A model generated the notes under the pieces. That model had not been told where the DNA came from and made no database searches. It saw only the letters and a program-made list of their open reading frames with translations. A program made the position numbers and the translations under genes. Shown piece after piece: positions 16,777 through 26,079 of a stretch of 64,000 bases of DNA. Positions within the stretch are counted from its first letter, which is position 1, and the number at the start of each line of letters is the position of its first letter. Origin of the DNA: Yoonia sp. SS1-5 (GTDB lineage Bacteria; Pseudomonadota; Alphaproteobacteria; Rhodobacterales; Rhodobacteraceae); NCBI RefSeq assembly GCF_038443705.2, contig NZ_CP151764.2:62001-126000 (forward strand), read 5' to 3'.

Positions 16777-17520
16777 ATGAGAACTGTCGACAAGGCGTTC
16801 ACTGTTCTTAATCAGTTTTCCCTTTCCAACAAGGAAATCGGGCTGAGCGAAATGGCACGCATGACCGGCTTGGACAAAGCGGCGACGCGCCGGATTTTTG
16901 TCGCATTGATGAAGCACGGCTTTATCGAACAAGCTCCGGAAACCAAACGTTACATGCTCGGACACGGCTTCCTGCGCCTTGCACGGATCAGAGAGGCGAC
17001 CGTGCCTGTTAGCCAGATCGCAAAGAACGTGGTCACTTGGCTGGTAGGCCAGACGAATGAAACCGTCCACGTCAGCGTCCCCGGCCCGCAGGGCATGACG
17101 ACCATAGCGCATGAACTGCCCAATCGCGGTCGCGTGGTGAATATCATCCCCGCACAGATATTGAACTATCACGCGACAGCGTCAGGGCTCGTTTTTCTCG
17201 CCTTCGCGACCGAAGAGACAGCAGAGCGCATCCTGTCATTGAAGCGGGAGAAAATCACGCCAGAAACCATAACATCAAAGACGGACCTAAAACGGCAGGC
17301 AGAACAGTTTCGGAGCCAAGGGTATTCGCAGACACGGAACACATTCGAAGGTGATGTCGCCAGCATCGCGATGCCGTTTTTTAGTGAACCGGGTGATCCG
17401 ACAGGGTCTATCGCCATTGCATTGCCAACATCAGAAATGACCCCGGCGCGTTGCGAGATCCTCATTCCACAACTCAAAGAAGCGGTCAGGCAGATCGAAC
17501 TGGCATTGACCGGCCTTTGA
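16777..17520 (+). CDS. IclR-family transcriptional regulator
   Basis: 247 residues from ATG at 16777 with GGAGGG upstream. Residues 1-65 form the IclR winged helix (VDKAFTVLNQFS, then LSEMARMTGLDKAATRRIFVAL); the C-terminal effector domain has the family pattern LVGQTNETVHVSV, NYHATASGLVFLAF and a final SIAMPFF. It is convergent with the aldehyde dehydrogenase/TctABC operon (12-bp gap). IclR proteins commonly control neighbouring catabolic genes, so its target may be that operon or the divergent aminotransferase operon; this is inferred from position. Confidence 0.88.
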   Translation: MRTVDKAFTVLNQFSLSNKEIGLSEMARMTGLDKAATRRIFVALMKHGFIEQAPETKRYMLGHGFLRLARIREATVPVSQIAKNVVTWLVGQTNETVHVSVPGPQGMTTIAHELPNRGRVVNIIPAQILNYHATASGLVFLAFATEETAERILSLKREKITPETITSKTDLKRQAEQFRSQGYSQTRNTFEGDVASIAMPFFSEPGDPTGSIAIALPTSEMTPARCEILIPQLKEAVRQIELALTGL

Positions 17521-17532
17521 TGGTTGAACGCG

Positions 17533-19020
17533 TTACAGTTTGATCCACGCCGTTTTAAGATCGACATATTTGTCAAAGGCATGAAGCGACTTGTCATGCC
17601 CGTTCCCTGATTGTTTGACACCGCCCATTGGCACGGTCACATCGGGCCCGCCGTATGTGTTGACGTGCACAACACCGGTGCGCATCTCACGCACCATACG
17701 GTGCGCACGCGACAGATCTGCGGTCCAGACGCCGCCAGCCAAACCGAAATCAGTGCAATTGGCCTGACGGATCGCCTCCGCTTCATCCGCAAAGGCAGTG
17801 ACTGCAAGAACCGGGCCAAACACTTCTTTCTGCACAACTGCATGTTCTGGCTTTGCATCCGTGATGATGGTGGGTTCCATGTAGAACCCGCCAGTGTCTT
17901 CCAGAATACGCTTGCCGCCGTGAACGACGTTCCCGCCTTCTCCTTGTGCCGCTTCGACAAAGGCAAGGTTCTGCGCCAACTGCGTGGCGTTGTTAATCGC
18001 GCCCGCATGGGTGGAAAGATCAAGCGGATCACCCACGTTCATCGCTGCCGCCGCTTTCGCCAAGGCGCTGACGAATTCGTCGTGAATGCTCTGTTCGACC
18101 AGCAGCCGTGAGCCTGCGACACAGACCTGCCCTGAATTGCGGAATATCCCGGCGGCGCTGACAGCGGCTGCTTCCTCAAGGTTTTTGGCATCTGCGAAGA
18201 CGATGTTGGCAGACTTGCCGCCCAGTTCGAGGTAGCAGCGTTTCATGTTTGAGGCGGCAGAGGCTTGCAACAGCCGCCGACCCGTGGTGCCTGATCCGGT
18301 GAAGGCGATCACATCGACATCCATAGAGGTGGACAGCGCCTCACCAACGATCTTGCCTTCGCCCGTCACCACATTCAAAACGCCGGGCGGGATGCCCGCC
18401 TCCAATCCCAGTTCTGCCATGCGGATCAGGGACAAGGATGCAGTCTCGGACGGTTTCAGGACAACTGAATTCCCGGCGGCCAGGGCGGGGCCCAGCTTCC
18501 ATGCGCCGATCATCAACGGGAAATTCCACGGGATGATGGCCGCGACGACGCCAATGGCTTCGCGGTGAATCAGACCCAGCGTATCATCAGACGTTGGTGC
18601 GATCTCACCATAGATTTTGTCGATAGCTTCGGCATAATAGCGGATGGTTCCAATGGCAGAGCCGGGTTCAGCGCGTAGGGCCATGCTGATCTCTGTCCCG
18701 TTGTTGCGCACCCCCAGAACGGCAAGCGCCAAGGCCTCTGCTTCCATCAGATCGGCCCATTTCAGCATGATCTTTTTGCGCGCAGCGGGGGGCATCCCGC
18801 GCCAGCGCTTGTCTTCAAAGGCGCGGCGTGCGGCGGCAATGGCGCGCTCGGTGTCTTCGACAGTTCCCGCTGCCGTTGTTGTCAGGACAGTGCCATCAAG
18901 CGGCGAGATTACGTCATCTGTCTTGCCCGAAACACTTGGCACACTTTGCCCGTCGATCAACAGCCCACGCGGGGTCAGTGCCGTGTTGCGCAATGCGTCG
19001 ATCTTTGCTTGGTCTGCCAT
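17533..19020 (-). CDS. NAD(P)-dependent aldehyde dehydrogenase
   Basis: 495 residues from ATG at 19020, chosen because AGGTAA precedes it and the family begins there; the frame stays open 32 codons further up. All catalytic landmarks are present: IIPWNFPLM with Asn166, LELGGKS with Glu265 and SGQVC with Cys300. It resembles the betaine-aldehyde/gamma-aminobutyraldehyde dehydrogenase group. It follows tctCBA on the same strand with a 4-bp gap, so it belongs to the transport operon. It probably oxidises the aldehyde made by the class III aminotransferase at 22245-23597 to the acid. The exact aldehyde is unknown. Confidence 0.9.
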   Translation of the reverse strand: MADQAKIDALRNTALTPRGLLIDGQSVPSVSGKTDDVISPLDGTVLTTTAAGTVEDTERAIAAARRAFEDKRWRGMPPAARKKIMLKWADLMEAEALALAVLGVRNNGTEISMALRAEPGSAIGTIRYYAEAIDKIYGEIAPTSDDTLGLIHREAIGVVAAIIPWNFPLMIGAWKLGPALAAGNSVVLKPSETASLSLIRMAELGLEAGIPPGVLNVVTGEGKIVGEALSTSMDVDVIAFTGSGTTGRRLLQASAASNMKRCYLELGGKSANIVFADAKNLEEAAAVSAAGIFRNSGQVCVAGSRLLVEQSIHDEFVSALAKAAAAMNVGDPLDLSTHAGAINNATQLAQNLAFVEAAQGEGGNVVHGGKRILEDTGGFYMEPTIITDAKPEHAVVQKEVFGPVLAVTAFADEAEAIRQANCTDFGLAGGVWTADLSRAHRMVREMRTGVVHVNTYGGPDVTVPMGGVKQSGNGHDKSLHAFDKYVDLKTAWIKL

Positions 19021-19024
19021 TGGA

Positions 19025-20545
19025 TTACCTTTGCTGCGTATCGTGAAGTTCGTGATCGATATCTGCCTCGGCCAGACGCACCTTGTGCTCTTTTCGCAAG
19101 GTTCTGAAATGCGCAAGGATCACCAGAACGATCAAGACGGCTAAGATTGCTGCAATGGGCCGTTCCACAAAATCAAGGGGCGTTTTGACCCGGATCATGG
19201 CCGAGCGCAGTTTGACCTCCATGATCCCGCCCAAAACCATGCCAAGGACAATTGGAACCACTGGCAAATTCAGGCGTTTTAGGATCAGGCCCAACACACC
19301 AAAGCCCGACGCAATGGCGCAATCCACTACAGAGTTGCGCAATGAATACACGCCCACAAAACCCAGCGTCAAAATGACCATGCCCAGAAAGCGGGTCGGG
19401 ATCTGGATCACTTTGGTCAGCAGGTTGGTGGAAAAGATCAGGAAGACGATCACGATCACATTCAATAGCAGCATTGCGATATAGAGCGCATAAACAAAAT
19501 CAAGCTGGTTCTGGAACAGCTGCGGACCGGGGATGACGTTGTGAACATAAAACACCGAAAGCATCATCGCAGTCAGTGCTTCGCCGGGAATACCCAATGC
19601 CAAGAGCGGGATCATCGCAGCCGCAGGAACCGCATTGTTCGCAGCCTCCGAAGCTACCAATCCTTCGGGCGACCCTTTGCCAAACAACTCCGGCGATTTG
19701 GATGTCTTACGCGCATAGGTGTAGGAAAGGAATTGCGCGGTGAATTCCCCCACACCCGGGATCATACCCATCAGAACACCAAAACCACCCGCGGCTGTCG
19801 CAATGCGTTTGAACAGCCAGATTTCCTTGAGCGCGCCAAAGATGCTACCCAGGACAGGCTGCGGTTTGGGCGCTGAATCTTTGTCCGTCAGCAGCAGGAA
19901 GGCTTGGCTTAGCGCGAAAAGCCCCAGCACCACCACGATCAGATCAAAGCCACCCGTCAGCCAAGTCTGCTCAAACGTCATTCGCTGGTTGTACTTTACA
20001 TCCAATCCAACGGTGTTGAGCAACAACCCGAAGGCGGCCAGCATACCAGCGGCAAAAACCTGACCCCGGTGGGCCAGAACAACCAGAACAATGCCTAACA
20101 GCGCTGCCAAGAAAATCTCGCGGCTTCCGAAATGAGGCGCAATCAACGCCAGCAGCGGCGACAGCAGGATCAGACACAAAATACCGAAAACACCGCCCCA
20201 GAAGGACGCGGAGTAGGCCAATGCCAAGGCGCGCTGTGCCTTTCCTTCTTGGGTCATTGGATAGCCATCATAGGTCGTCAGGGCGTTGACCGCTGTGCCT
20301 GGCGTATTGATCAAAATCGCAGGCAGCGCGCCGCCATACATTGATGATCCGTAAATGCCCAAGAGCATCGTCAGGCCGACAATGGGATCAAGCGAAAACG
20401 TGGCGGGCAGCAAGATGGCAATCGCGACGGCAGCACCAACGCCGGGAATCGCGCCAATCACAACCCCCCCGATTGAGCCAATGAACAGGGCGACCAACAC
20501 ATCCCATCGCATCAAGAGTTCCGCACCGGCGAATACAGTTTCCAT
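19025..20545 (-). CDS. tctA: TTT transporter large permease, TctA family
   Basis: 506 residues with about 11-12 membrane segments. The TctA signature GAIPGVGAAVAIAILLP (~27-43) is present, as are YGGALPAILINTPGT and the second internal repeat GMIPGVGEFTAQF. It forms the large membrane subunit of a secondary tripartite tricarboxylate transporter that works with a periplasmic TctC receptor. It is co-transcribed with tctB (11-bp gap) and the aldehyde dehydrogenase. The substrate is set by the TctC partner and need not be citrate. Confidence 0.92.
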   Translation of the reverse strand: METVFAGAELLMRWDVLVALFIGSIGGVVIGAIPGVGAAVAIAILLPATFSLDPIVGLTMLLGIYGSSMYGGALPAILINTPGTAVNALTTYDGYPMTQEGKAQRALALAYSASFWGGVFGILCLILLSPLLALIAPHFGSREIFLAALLGIVLVVLAHRGQVFAAGMLAAFGLLLNTVGLDVKYNQRMTFEQTWLTGGFDLIVVVLGLFALSQAFLLLTDKDSAPKPQPVLGSIFGALKEIWLFKRIATAAGGFGVLMGMIPGVGEFTAQFLSYTYARKTSKSPELFGKGSPEGLVASEAANNAVPAAAMIPLLALGIPGEALTAMMLSVFYVHNVIPGPQLFQNQLDFVYALYIAMLLLNVIVIVFLIFSTNLLTKVIQIPTRFLGMVILTLGFVGVYSLRNSVVDCAIASGFGVLGLILKRLNLPVVPIVLGMVLGGIMEVKLRSAMIRVKTPLDFVERPIAAILAVLIVLVILAHFRTLRKEHKVRLAEADIDHELHDTQQR

Positions 20546-20556
20546 AACCTGTGATC

Positions 20557-21096
20557 CTAAAAGTAAGTCAGCATGAAAGAACGTAACGCCGTCGGCAGCA
20601 GCTCATAGGCGGCACCGCCAGGCACTTTCACCTGAAGAAATGTCTTGAAAATCAGAACAACGACGCATCCGAACATTGCCGCAGACAAGAGCATCTTGGC
20701 GCTGCGATAACCAAGTCGGAACGTCAGAATGACGGCAAACAGAACAGTTGACGGCAAATAGCCAAGTTGCGGCACCGTCAAAACGTAGACCATGAACCAG
20801 CCTGCGTACTCGACCGATCTCAACCAGAACCACATCTCCTTCCAGCGGCCCTCCAAGGCCGGGGAAACCAATGCAGAAATAAGGTGAAGAACGGCAAAAA
20901 ATGCCATCGCAATCACCGCCGCATAGGGCCAAAAGGCGGGTTGCGCGAACAGCTTGGTGTTGCTGGCCCAAGTGTTCTGGTTTGGTAGACTAAGCAGCAA
21001 CAGAAGACTGAATATCAAGAAAGCGATACTGAAATAGAGATCGCCTGGCCGCCGATACCTCTTAAAAAGGTCCTGTAGCGTTTTCGCTTTGATCAT
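20557..21096 (-). CDS. tctB: TTT transporter small permease, TctB family
   Basis: About 179 residues with four predicted membrane helices, as usual for TctB. I chose ATG 21096 (MIKAKTLQ) because GGAAGG precedes it; the ATG at 21126 lies at the edge of the stem-loop that follows tctC. It partners tctA in the membrane. It is poorly conserved by sequence, so the call rests on size, topology and its place between tctC and tctA. Confidence 0.82.
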   Translation of the reverse strand: MIKAKTLQDLFKRYRRPGDLYFSIAFLIFSLLLLLSLPNQNTWASNTKLFAQPAFWPYAAVIAMAFFAVLHLISALVSPALEGRWKEMWFWLRSVEYAGWFMVYVLTVPQLGYLPSTVLFAVILTFRLGYRSAKMLLSAAMFGCVVVLIFKTFLQVKVPGGAAYELLPTALRSFMLTYF

Positions 21097-21123
21097 CTGC
21101 ACCTTCCAATACGCGATGACTTG

Positions 21124-21153
21124 CAAAAGGCGGGACTTTTTGCCCGCCTTTTG
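21124..21153 (-). terminator. Intercistronic stem-loop after tctC
   Basis: A perfect 11-bp inverted repeat (CAAAAGGCGGG at 21124-21134 and its complement at 21143-21153) lies between the tctC stop and the tctB start. It could partly terminate transcription or protect the tctC message so that the binding protein exceeds the permease. Confidence 0.65.
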
Positions 21154-21180
21154 CCGAACTTATTGGTTCAAATTTGCAGG

Positions 21181-22116
21181 TTATTCGAGCATCGCGTTGA
21201 TCTTGCCCAACGCAATTCCGTCAGCTTCGATCTGCTTTACCGTATCTGCGGCATCCTGCCAGTAAACCAATGCGCCTGTCTCTGCCATGTACGTCTTGGC
21301 ACGCTCAGATGTCATGGTTTCTTTTGCCACGGCGATGATCTTCTCACGCACATCAGCAGGCGTATCCTTGTGCACGAACAAACCATTCCACAAAGACAGC
21401 GCCAGTGAAGGATCGATTTCACCAACAGTAGGCGTATCCGGGGTCAGGCCAATGCGCTCCCCGCCGATGGATGCCAGTACCTTAACATCACCCAGGCACG
21501 GCAGAATGGATTGGATGGTCGTGTTCATTACGTCAACGTCACCAGATGCCAGCGTGTTGCAATCCAGAAGGTCAAAAGCCGCGTCAGCAGCGAATGCAAA
21601 CCCCTTTTGCTTTGCCAGTGCGAATGTCACCTTTGTTGGAATCAAAGGCGCGCCGTAGTGACCCAGAGCGACGTCGTTGCTTTTGGCGTATTCCGCCAGC
21701 TCATCAACAGAATCATAGGGCGCATTACCGCCCGCGACGATCACAAACGGATACGTAAGGAACGCACCGAGTGGCTCAAAAGGGTTCGGGTTCAGCTCTG
21801 GGATGCCGATATTTGGGCCGATCACAGGAACCGCAAGAATGAATGAACCGACCGTGTAGCCATCAGCGGGCGCTTTGGCGACTTCAACCGCGCCGGGGAA
21901 TGGGCCACCGCCGCCACCGGGCTTGTTCACCACGGCCGCTGGAACGCCGTACTTGGCCTGAAAATCGTCCGCAATCATGCGCGTCAGCACATCTTCGGAA
22001 TCACCAGGAGGCCAGGGAACAACAAACTCAACTGGTTTTTCCGGATATTCAGCCGCGGCAACGCCCGGCAAGACAGCCATCAGCGAAGCCACGCCGGCCA
22101 ATAGTACTTTCTTCAT
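21181..22116 (-). CDS. tctC: TTT transporter substrate-binding protein, TctC family
   Basis: 311 residues. Residues 1-22 are a Sec signal peptide (VLPGVAAAEYP). The mature protein starts with YPEKPVEFVVPWPPG, the typical TctC/Bug opening, and carries NKPGGGGG (~65-72), a ligand-loop hallmark. Three Cys residues in the second half are unusual in number for the family. It is the first gene of the operon tctC-tctB-tctA-aldehyde dehydrogenase, and divergent from the aminotransferase operon across 128 bp, which suggests shared control. Bug-type receptors bind carboxylates; here perhaps the zwitterionic substrate of the neighbouring catabolic genes. Confidence 0.9.
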   Translation of the reverse strand: MKKVLLAGVASLMAVLPGVAAAEYPEKPVEFVVPWPPGDSEDVLTRMIADDFQAKYGVPAAVVNKPGGGGGPFPGAVEVAKAPADGYTVGSFILAVPVIGPNIGIPELNPNPFEPLGAFLTYPFVIVAGGNAPYDSVDELAEYAKSNDVALGHYGAPLIPTKVTFALAKQKGFAFAADAAFDLLDCNTLASGDVDVMNTTIQSILPCLGDVKVLASIGGERIGLTPDTPTVGEIDPSLALSLWNGLFVHKDTPADVREKIIAVAKETMTSERAKTYMAETGALVYWQDAADTVKQIEADGIALGKINAMLE

Positions 22117-22244
22117 TTTTTTCTCCCCTGCATATCGGTGCGTTATTCACACCGTTGGTGAAATTTAGTTTGACGTAAAATCCAACATCTGTCAACATTC
22201 TTGAAATCAACCTGTAGATGACATTCCCGAGAAAGGACCGCCCC

Positions 22245-23597
22245 ATGAAAGACGACAACTTTCTGAAGGAAAACAATGCACGGCACATGTGGCACCCGAT
22301 GACCCACCCTGCCGACAGTTTGACCAACCCGCCAAAGATCATCACCGGCGGCTCCGGGGTGCGCATTGTGGATGTTGACGGGAACGAAACCATCGATGCT
22401 GTAGGTGGGCTGTGGAACGTCAATCTGGGCTATTCATGCGCGCCAGTGAAAGAAGCCATCGCTGGTCAGCTTGAGCAGCTTCCATACTACTCAACCTTCC
22501 GCGGCACCTCCAATGATGCGGTGATTGAACTCAGCTTTATGCTGCGAGAGTTCTTTGCCCCTGACGGGCTGAGCCGTGCGTTCTTTACCTCTGGCGGCTC
22601 GGACGGGATAGAGATCGCGTTGCGCCTTGCGCGCCAGTACCACAAAGTGCGGGGAGAAGCGGGTCGGACGAAATACCTAAGCCTGAAAAAGGGATATCAC
22701 GGCACCCATACCGGAGGTGCCTCGGTAAACGGCAACCCGAACTTCAGAACGCAATATGAACCGCTGTTGCCGGGCTGCTTTCATATTCCCGCACCATATA
22801 CATACCGCAATCCGTTTAATGAGACAGACCCCGAAAAGTTAGCGCAGCTTTGTCTGGCTGCCCTTGAAGACGAGATTAACTTCCAAGGGGCCAGTACAAT
22901 TGCCGCTTTCATTATGGAGCCCGTGTTGGGCGCGGGCGGTGTGATCCCGCCGCATGCCAGCTTTATGCCCGGCGTGCGTGATATTTGTGATCGCAACGGT
23001 ATTTTGCTGATTGCCGACGAAGTGATCACCGCCTACGGCAGAACGGGATCTTGGTCCGGTTCGCGCCACTGGGGTGTTCAGCCCGACTTTTCCGTCACAG
23101 CCAAGGCCATCACCAATGGCTACTTCCCTTTTGGTGCGGTGATGATCGCCGATCATGTTGCGGAGACATTTGAGAACGACGAAACGGGCAAGGCAAATGT
23201 CGCCTCTGGCTACACCTATTCAGGGCACCCGGTCGGCGCAGCGGCGGCAATCGCCTGTCTGAAAGAAACCCAGCGGCTAAAGGTAAACGACAACGCAGCC
23301 GCGCGTGGTGCTGAAATGATGGCCGGACTGGAGGCATTGAAAGCCAAACACGACATTGTCGGCGACGTGCGCGGTGGCGAAGGCCTGATGAACGCCCTCG
23401 AGCTGGTTTCAGACCGCGCCACCAAAAAGCCCCTAGATGCGGCGCGCACCAAGACGGTGTTCGACACGGCCCATGCAAATGGCGTGATGGTGCGCGTTTC
23501 TGGCCCCAACCTGATCCTGTCGCCTCCGCTTGTTGTGACCCAGCAGGACGTGGCCGATATCCTCTCAGCGCTGGACAAAGGATTGGCAGCAGCATGA
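22245..23597 (+). CDS. Class III (omega-amino acid:pyruvate-type) aminotransferase
   Basis: 450 residues from ATG at 22245 with GAAAGGA upstream. A fold-type I PLP enzyme: FTSGGSDGIEIALRLA (phosphate cup), KKGYHGTHTGG, IAAFIMEPVLGAGGV, LIADEVITAYGRTG with the cofactor Asp, and the Schiff-base Lys in TAKAITNGYFP (~residue 289). Family members move amino groups from beta-alanine, GABA, taurine or polyamines to pyruvate. It leads a four-gene operon and overlaps the next gene by 4 bp (ATGA). Its aldehyde product could be taken by the neighbouring aldehyde dehydrogenase. Confidence 0.9.
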   Translation: MKDDNFLKENNARHMWHPMTHPADSLTNPPKIITGGSGVRIVDVDGNETIDAVGGLWNVNLGYSCAPVKEAIAGQLEQLPYYSTFRGTSNDAVIELSFMLREFFAPDGLSRAFFTSGGSDGIEIALRLARQYHKVRGEAGRTKYLSLKKGYHGTHTGGASVNGNPNFRTQYEPLLPGCFHIPAPYTYRNPFNETDPEKLAQLCLAALEDEINFQGASTIAAFIMEPVLGAGGVIPPHASFMPGVRDICDRNGILLIADEVITAYGRTGSWSGSRHWGVQPDFSVTAKAITNGYFPFGAVMIADHVAETFENDETGKANVASGYTYSGHPVGAAAAIACLKETQRLKVNDNAAARGAEMMAGLEALKAKHDIVGDVRGGEGLMNALELVSDRATKKPLDAARTKTVFDTAHANGVMVRVSGPNLILSPPLVVTQQDVADILSALDKGLAAA

Positions 23598-26059
23598 CCA
23601 AACAACTCCCTTCCTCGGCTCCAGTTGTTATCATCGGGGGTGGCATCATCGGCATGTCGACGCTCTACCACCTAGCGCACCGCGGGGTGTCTGCTGTTTT
23701 GGTCGAACGACGCAAGATTGCCAGTGGAACCACCTGGCATGCGGCAGGTATTGTCGGGCAATTGCGTGACAGCACGGCGCAAACGGAATTAGGCAAATAC
23801 ACCGCCCGTCTGTTCCGTGATCTGGAAGAAGAAACCGGGCAAGGCACGGGGTACAAGCAAAACGGCACGATCAATATCTCGCTTAGCAATGTGCGTCATG
23901 AACAGCTGTTGCGCACACATGATCACGCCGCGCGCATGGGTATCCCCAGCAAGATGCTGTCACCCGAAGAGGTCAAAGAACAATGGCCCGCGCTGGTCAT
24001 CGACGATGTACAGTCTGGCTTCTTTGTGCCGTCCAATGGGCAGGTGAACCCACTGGATGTCACGATAGCATTGTCCAAAGGCGCCCGCCAAAAAGGCGCG
24101 CAGGTGTTTGAAGAAACGCGAGTTGAACGCTTGGAAATTCGCGATGGCAAAGTTGTGGGTGTTGTCACCGATCAAGGCACCATTGCCACCGAACAAGTGC
24201 TGATCGCTGGTGGCATGTGGTCACATCTGTTCGCCAAATCCCATGGGATCACGGTGCCCCTTCATGCGGCAGAGCATTTTTACGTTGTCACAGAACCTGT
24301 GGAAGGTCTGCCTTCTACGCAACCCATACTCAACATCATGGAAGAGCGGAACTATTGGAAAGAGGACGCAGGTAAAATCCTGATTGGCGGGTTTGAGGCG
24401 CAGGGCAAGGCCTGGGCACAGGACGGCATTCCCGAGGATTTCGAATTTGATGAACTGCCTTTTGACATGGACCATGTCGAGGAAGACCTGATGCGCATGT
24501 TCGCGCGCATGCCCTCGCTTGAAACCATGGGCATTCAGACGTTTTTCAACGGTCCCGAAAGTTTCACACCTGATGGCCGCCCATATTTGGGCCCCGCCGC
24601 CGAGGTGAAGGGCGTGTTTCTCGCCACCGGCATGAACTCCAACGGTATTCTAAATTCTGGCGGAACGGGCCTGACGATGGCCGAATGGCTCATAGAGGGT
24701 ATGCCCTCACGTTCCATGGCCCCGCTGCTGGCTGTGCGCGCGCATCCATTTCAGGCCAACACGCGGTACAATCAGGACCGAGCTGCGGAAAGCGTGGGCT
24801 TTCACTACGGCATTTCATGGGCCGGGCGGCAGGTTCATTCCGGGCGCGGCGTGCGGCGCGTGCCCTTGCACCGCGCGTTCAAAGATGCAGGTGCCGTGAT
24901 GGCAGAACGCATTGGCTGGGAAGTGCCAATGTACTTTGATGCAGACAATCCGCAGTGGTCCGATACGCCGTCATTACGCTGGAAACCCTGGTCCGAGCAG
25001 GTCAAGGCCGAGTGTCTGGCAGCACGGGATGCAGCTGTGTTGCTGGATCAATCCATGTATGCGAAAATCCTTGTGCAGGGGCCCGATGCCGCTCGTGCGC
25101 TGAACCATGTGTGCGGCGCACAGATGGATGTCGATGTGGGCATTTCTGTCTATTCGCAGTTCTTGAACGTGAACGGCGGGATTGAAGCGGATGTCACAGT
25201 GACCCGCATCGCACCGCAGTCCTTTATGGTGGTCACGGGCCATCCTAGCCAGATGCGCGACCAATTCTGGTTGAAATCCAACGCCGATCCGTCGTGGAAC
25301 TTTGAGGTTTTCGATGCAACTTCGGCCTATTGCCTATTGACGTTGCACGGTCCCAAATCACGCGAAATTCTCCAATCTCTCAGCAATGACGACCTATCCA
25401 ACGAGGCGTTTGCGTTCGGGGCCGCCCGCGAAATTGACGTCGCTCATGCGCGTGGTTGGGTGATCCGGCGCTCCTTTCTTGGAGAGTTGGGTTACGAGAT
25501 GATGTTCCCGACGGAATTCACCGAAGGTGTATACGAGGCGCTGCTCGACGCAGGCGCGCCTCACGGCCTGCGCCACATGGGCATGTTCGCGATGAACGCC
25601 TGTCGCATCGAAAAGGGCTTTCGTCATTTCGGCCATGACATTGCCGAAGATGACACGCCGTATGAGACAGGTCTGGGCTTTGCGGTCAAGCTGGACAAAG
25701 ACGACGACTTTCTTGGCAAAGCACGGCTGGCCCAGCAAAAAGCCGAGGAAGGTCCCGCGTACAAACACCGCATGGTGTCGATCAAAGTGCCGGGCCTGAC
25801 TGCCGAAGAAGGCCCCTATCTGATCCACAACGAACCCATCTGGAAAGACGGGGAGATCGTGGGCCATGTGACGTCAGGCGATTGGGGTTTCCGTCTGGAA
25901 GCGATGGTCGGACTTGCAACAATCGAAAAACAGGGCGGCGCGGCTAAGGCCTGGATCGACGAAGGCGGGTTCGAGGTGCAGATCGCGGGCAAGATGTACG
26001 CAATCGAAGCACAGCTTGGCCCGTTCTATGACCCCAAAGGCCAGATTATGCGCAGCTAA
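23594..26059 (+). CDS. FAD/GcvT-domain amine demethylase (dimethylglycine/sarcosine dehydrogenase-like)
   Basis: 821 residues. The N-terminal half is a DAO-type FAD domain: VVIIGGGIIGMSTLYHLA (~11-28) and SGTTWHAAG, where His49 matches the residue that holds FAD covalently in dimethylglycine and sarcosine dehydrogenases. The C-terminal ~400 residues form the FAO_M/GcvT aminomethyltransferase module (LDQSMYAKILVQGPDA, then LTLHGPKSREIL and a final PLKD-like barrel), which passes the methyl carbon to tetrahydrofolate. It should oxidatively remove N-methyl groups from a secondary or tertiary amine. It is translationally coupled to the aminotransferase. The substrate cannot be fixed from sequence. 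Confidence 0.88.
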   Translation: MTKQLPSSAPVVIIGGGIIGMSTLYHLAHRGVSAVLVERRKIASGTTWHAAGIVGQLRDSTAQTELGKYTARLFRDLEEETGQGTGYKQNGTINISLSNVRHEQLLRTHDHAARMGIPSKMLSPEEVKEQWPALVIDDVQSGFFVPSNGQVNPLDVTIALSKGARQKGAQVFEETRVERLEIRDGKVVGVVTDQGTIATEQVLIAGGMWSHLFAKSHGITVPLHAAEHFYVVTEPVEGLPSTQPILNIMEERNYWKEDAGKILIGGFEAQGKAWAQDGIPEDFEFDELPFDMDHVEEDLMRMFARMPSLETMGIQTFFNGPESFTPDGRPYLGPAAEVKGVFLATGMNSNGILNSGGTGLTMAEWLIEGMPSRSMAPLLAVRAHPFQANTRYNQDRAAESVGFHYGISWAGRQVHSGRGVRRVPLHRAFKDAGAVMAERIGWEVPMYFDADNPQWSDTPSLRWKPWSEQVKAECLAARDAAVLLDQSMYAKILVQGPDAARALNHVCGAQMDVDVGISVYSQFLNVNGGIEADVTVTRIAPQSFMVVTGHPSQMRDQFWLKSNADPSWNFEVFDATSAYCLLTLHGPKSREILQSLSNDDLSNEAFAFGAAREIDVAHARGWVIRRSFLGELGYEMMFPTEFTEGVYEALLDAGAPHGLRHMGMFAMNACRIEKGFRHFGHDIAEDDTPYETGLGFAVKLDKDDDFLGKARLAQQKAEEGPAYKHRMVSIKVPGLTAEEGPYLIHNEPIWKDGEIVGHVTSGDWGFRLEAMVGLATIEKQGGAAKAWIDEGGFEVQIAGKMYAIEAQLGPFYDPKGQIMRS

Positions 26060-26079
26060 AGCGCTTCGGGAGGAAAGAC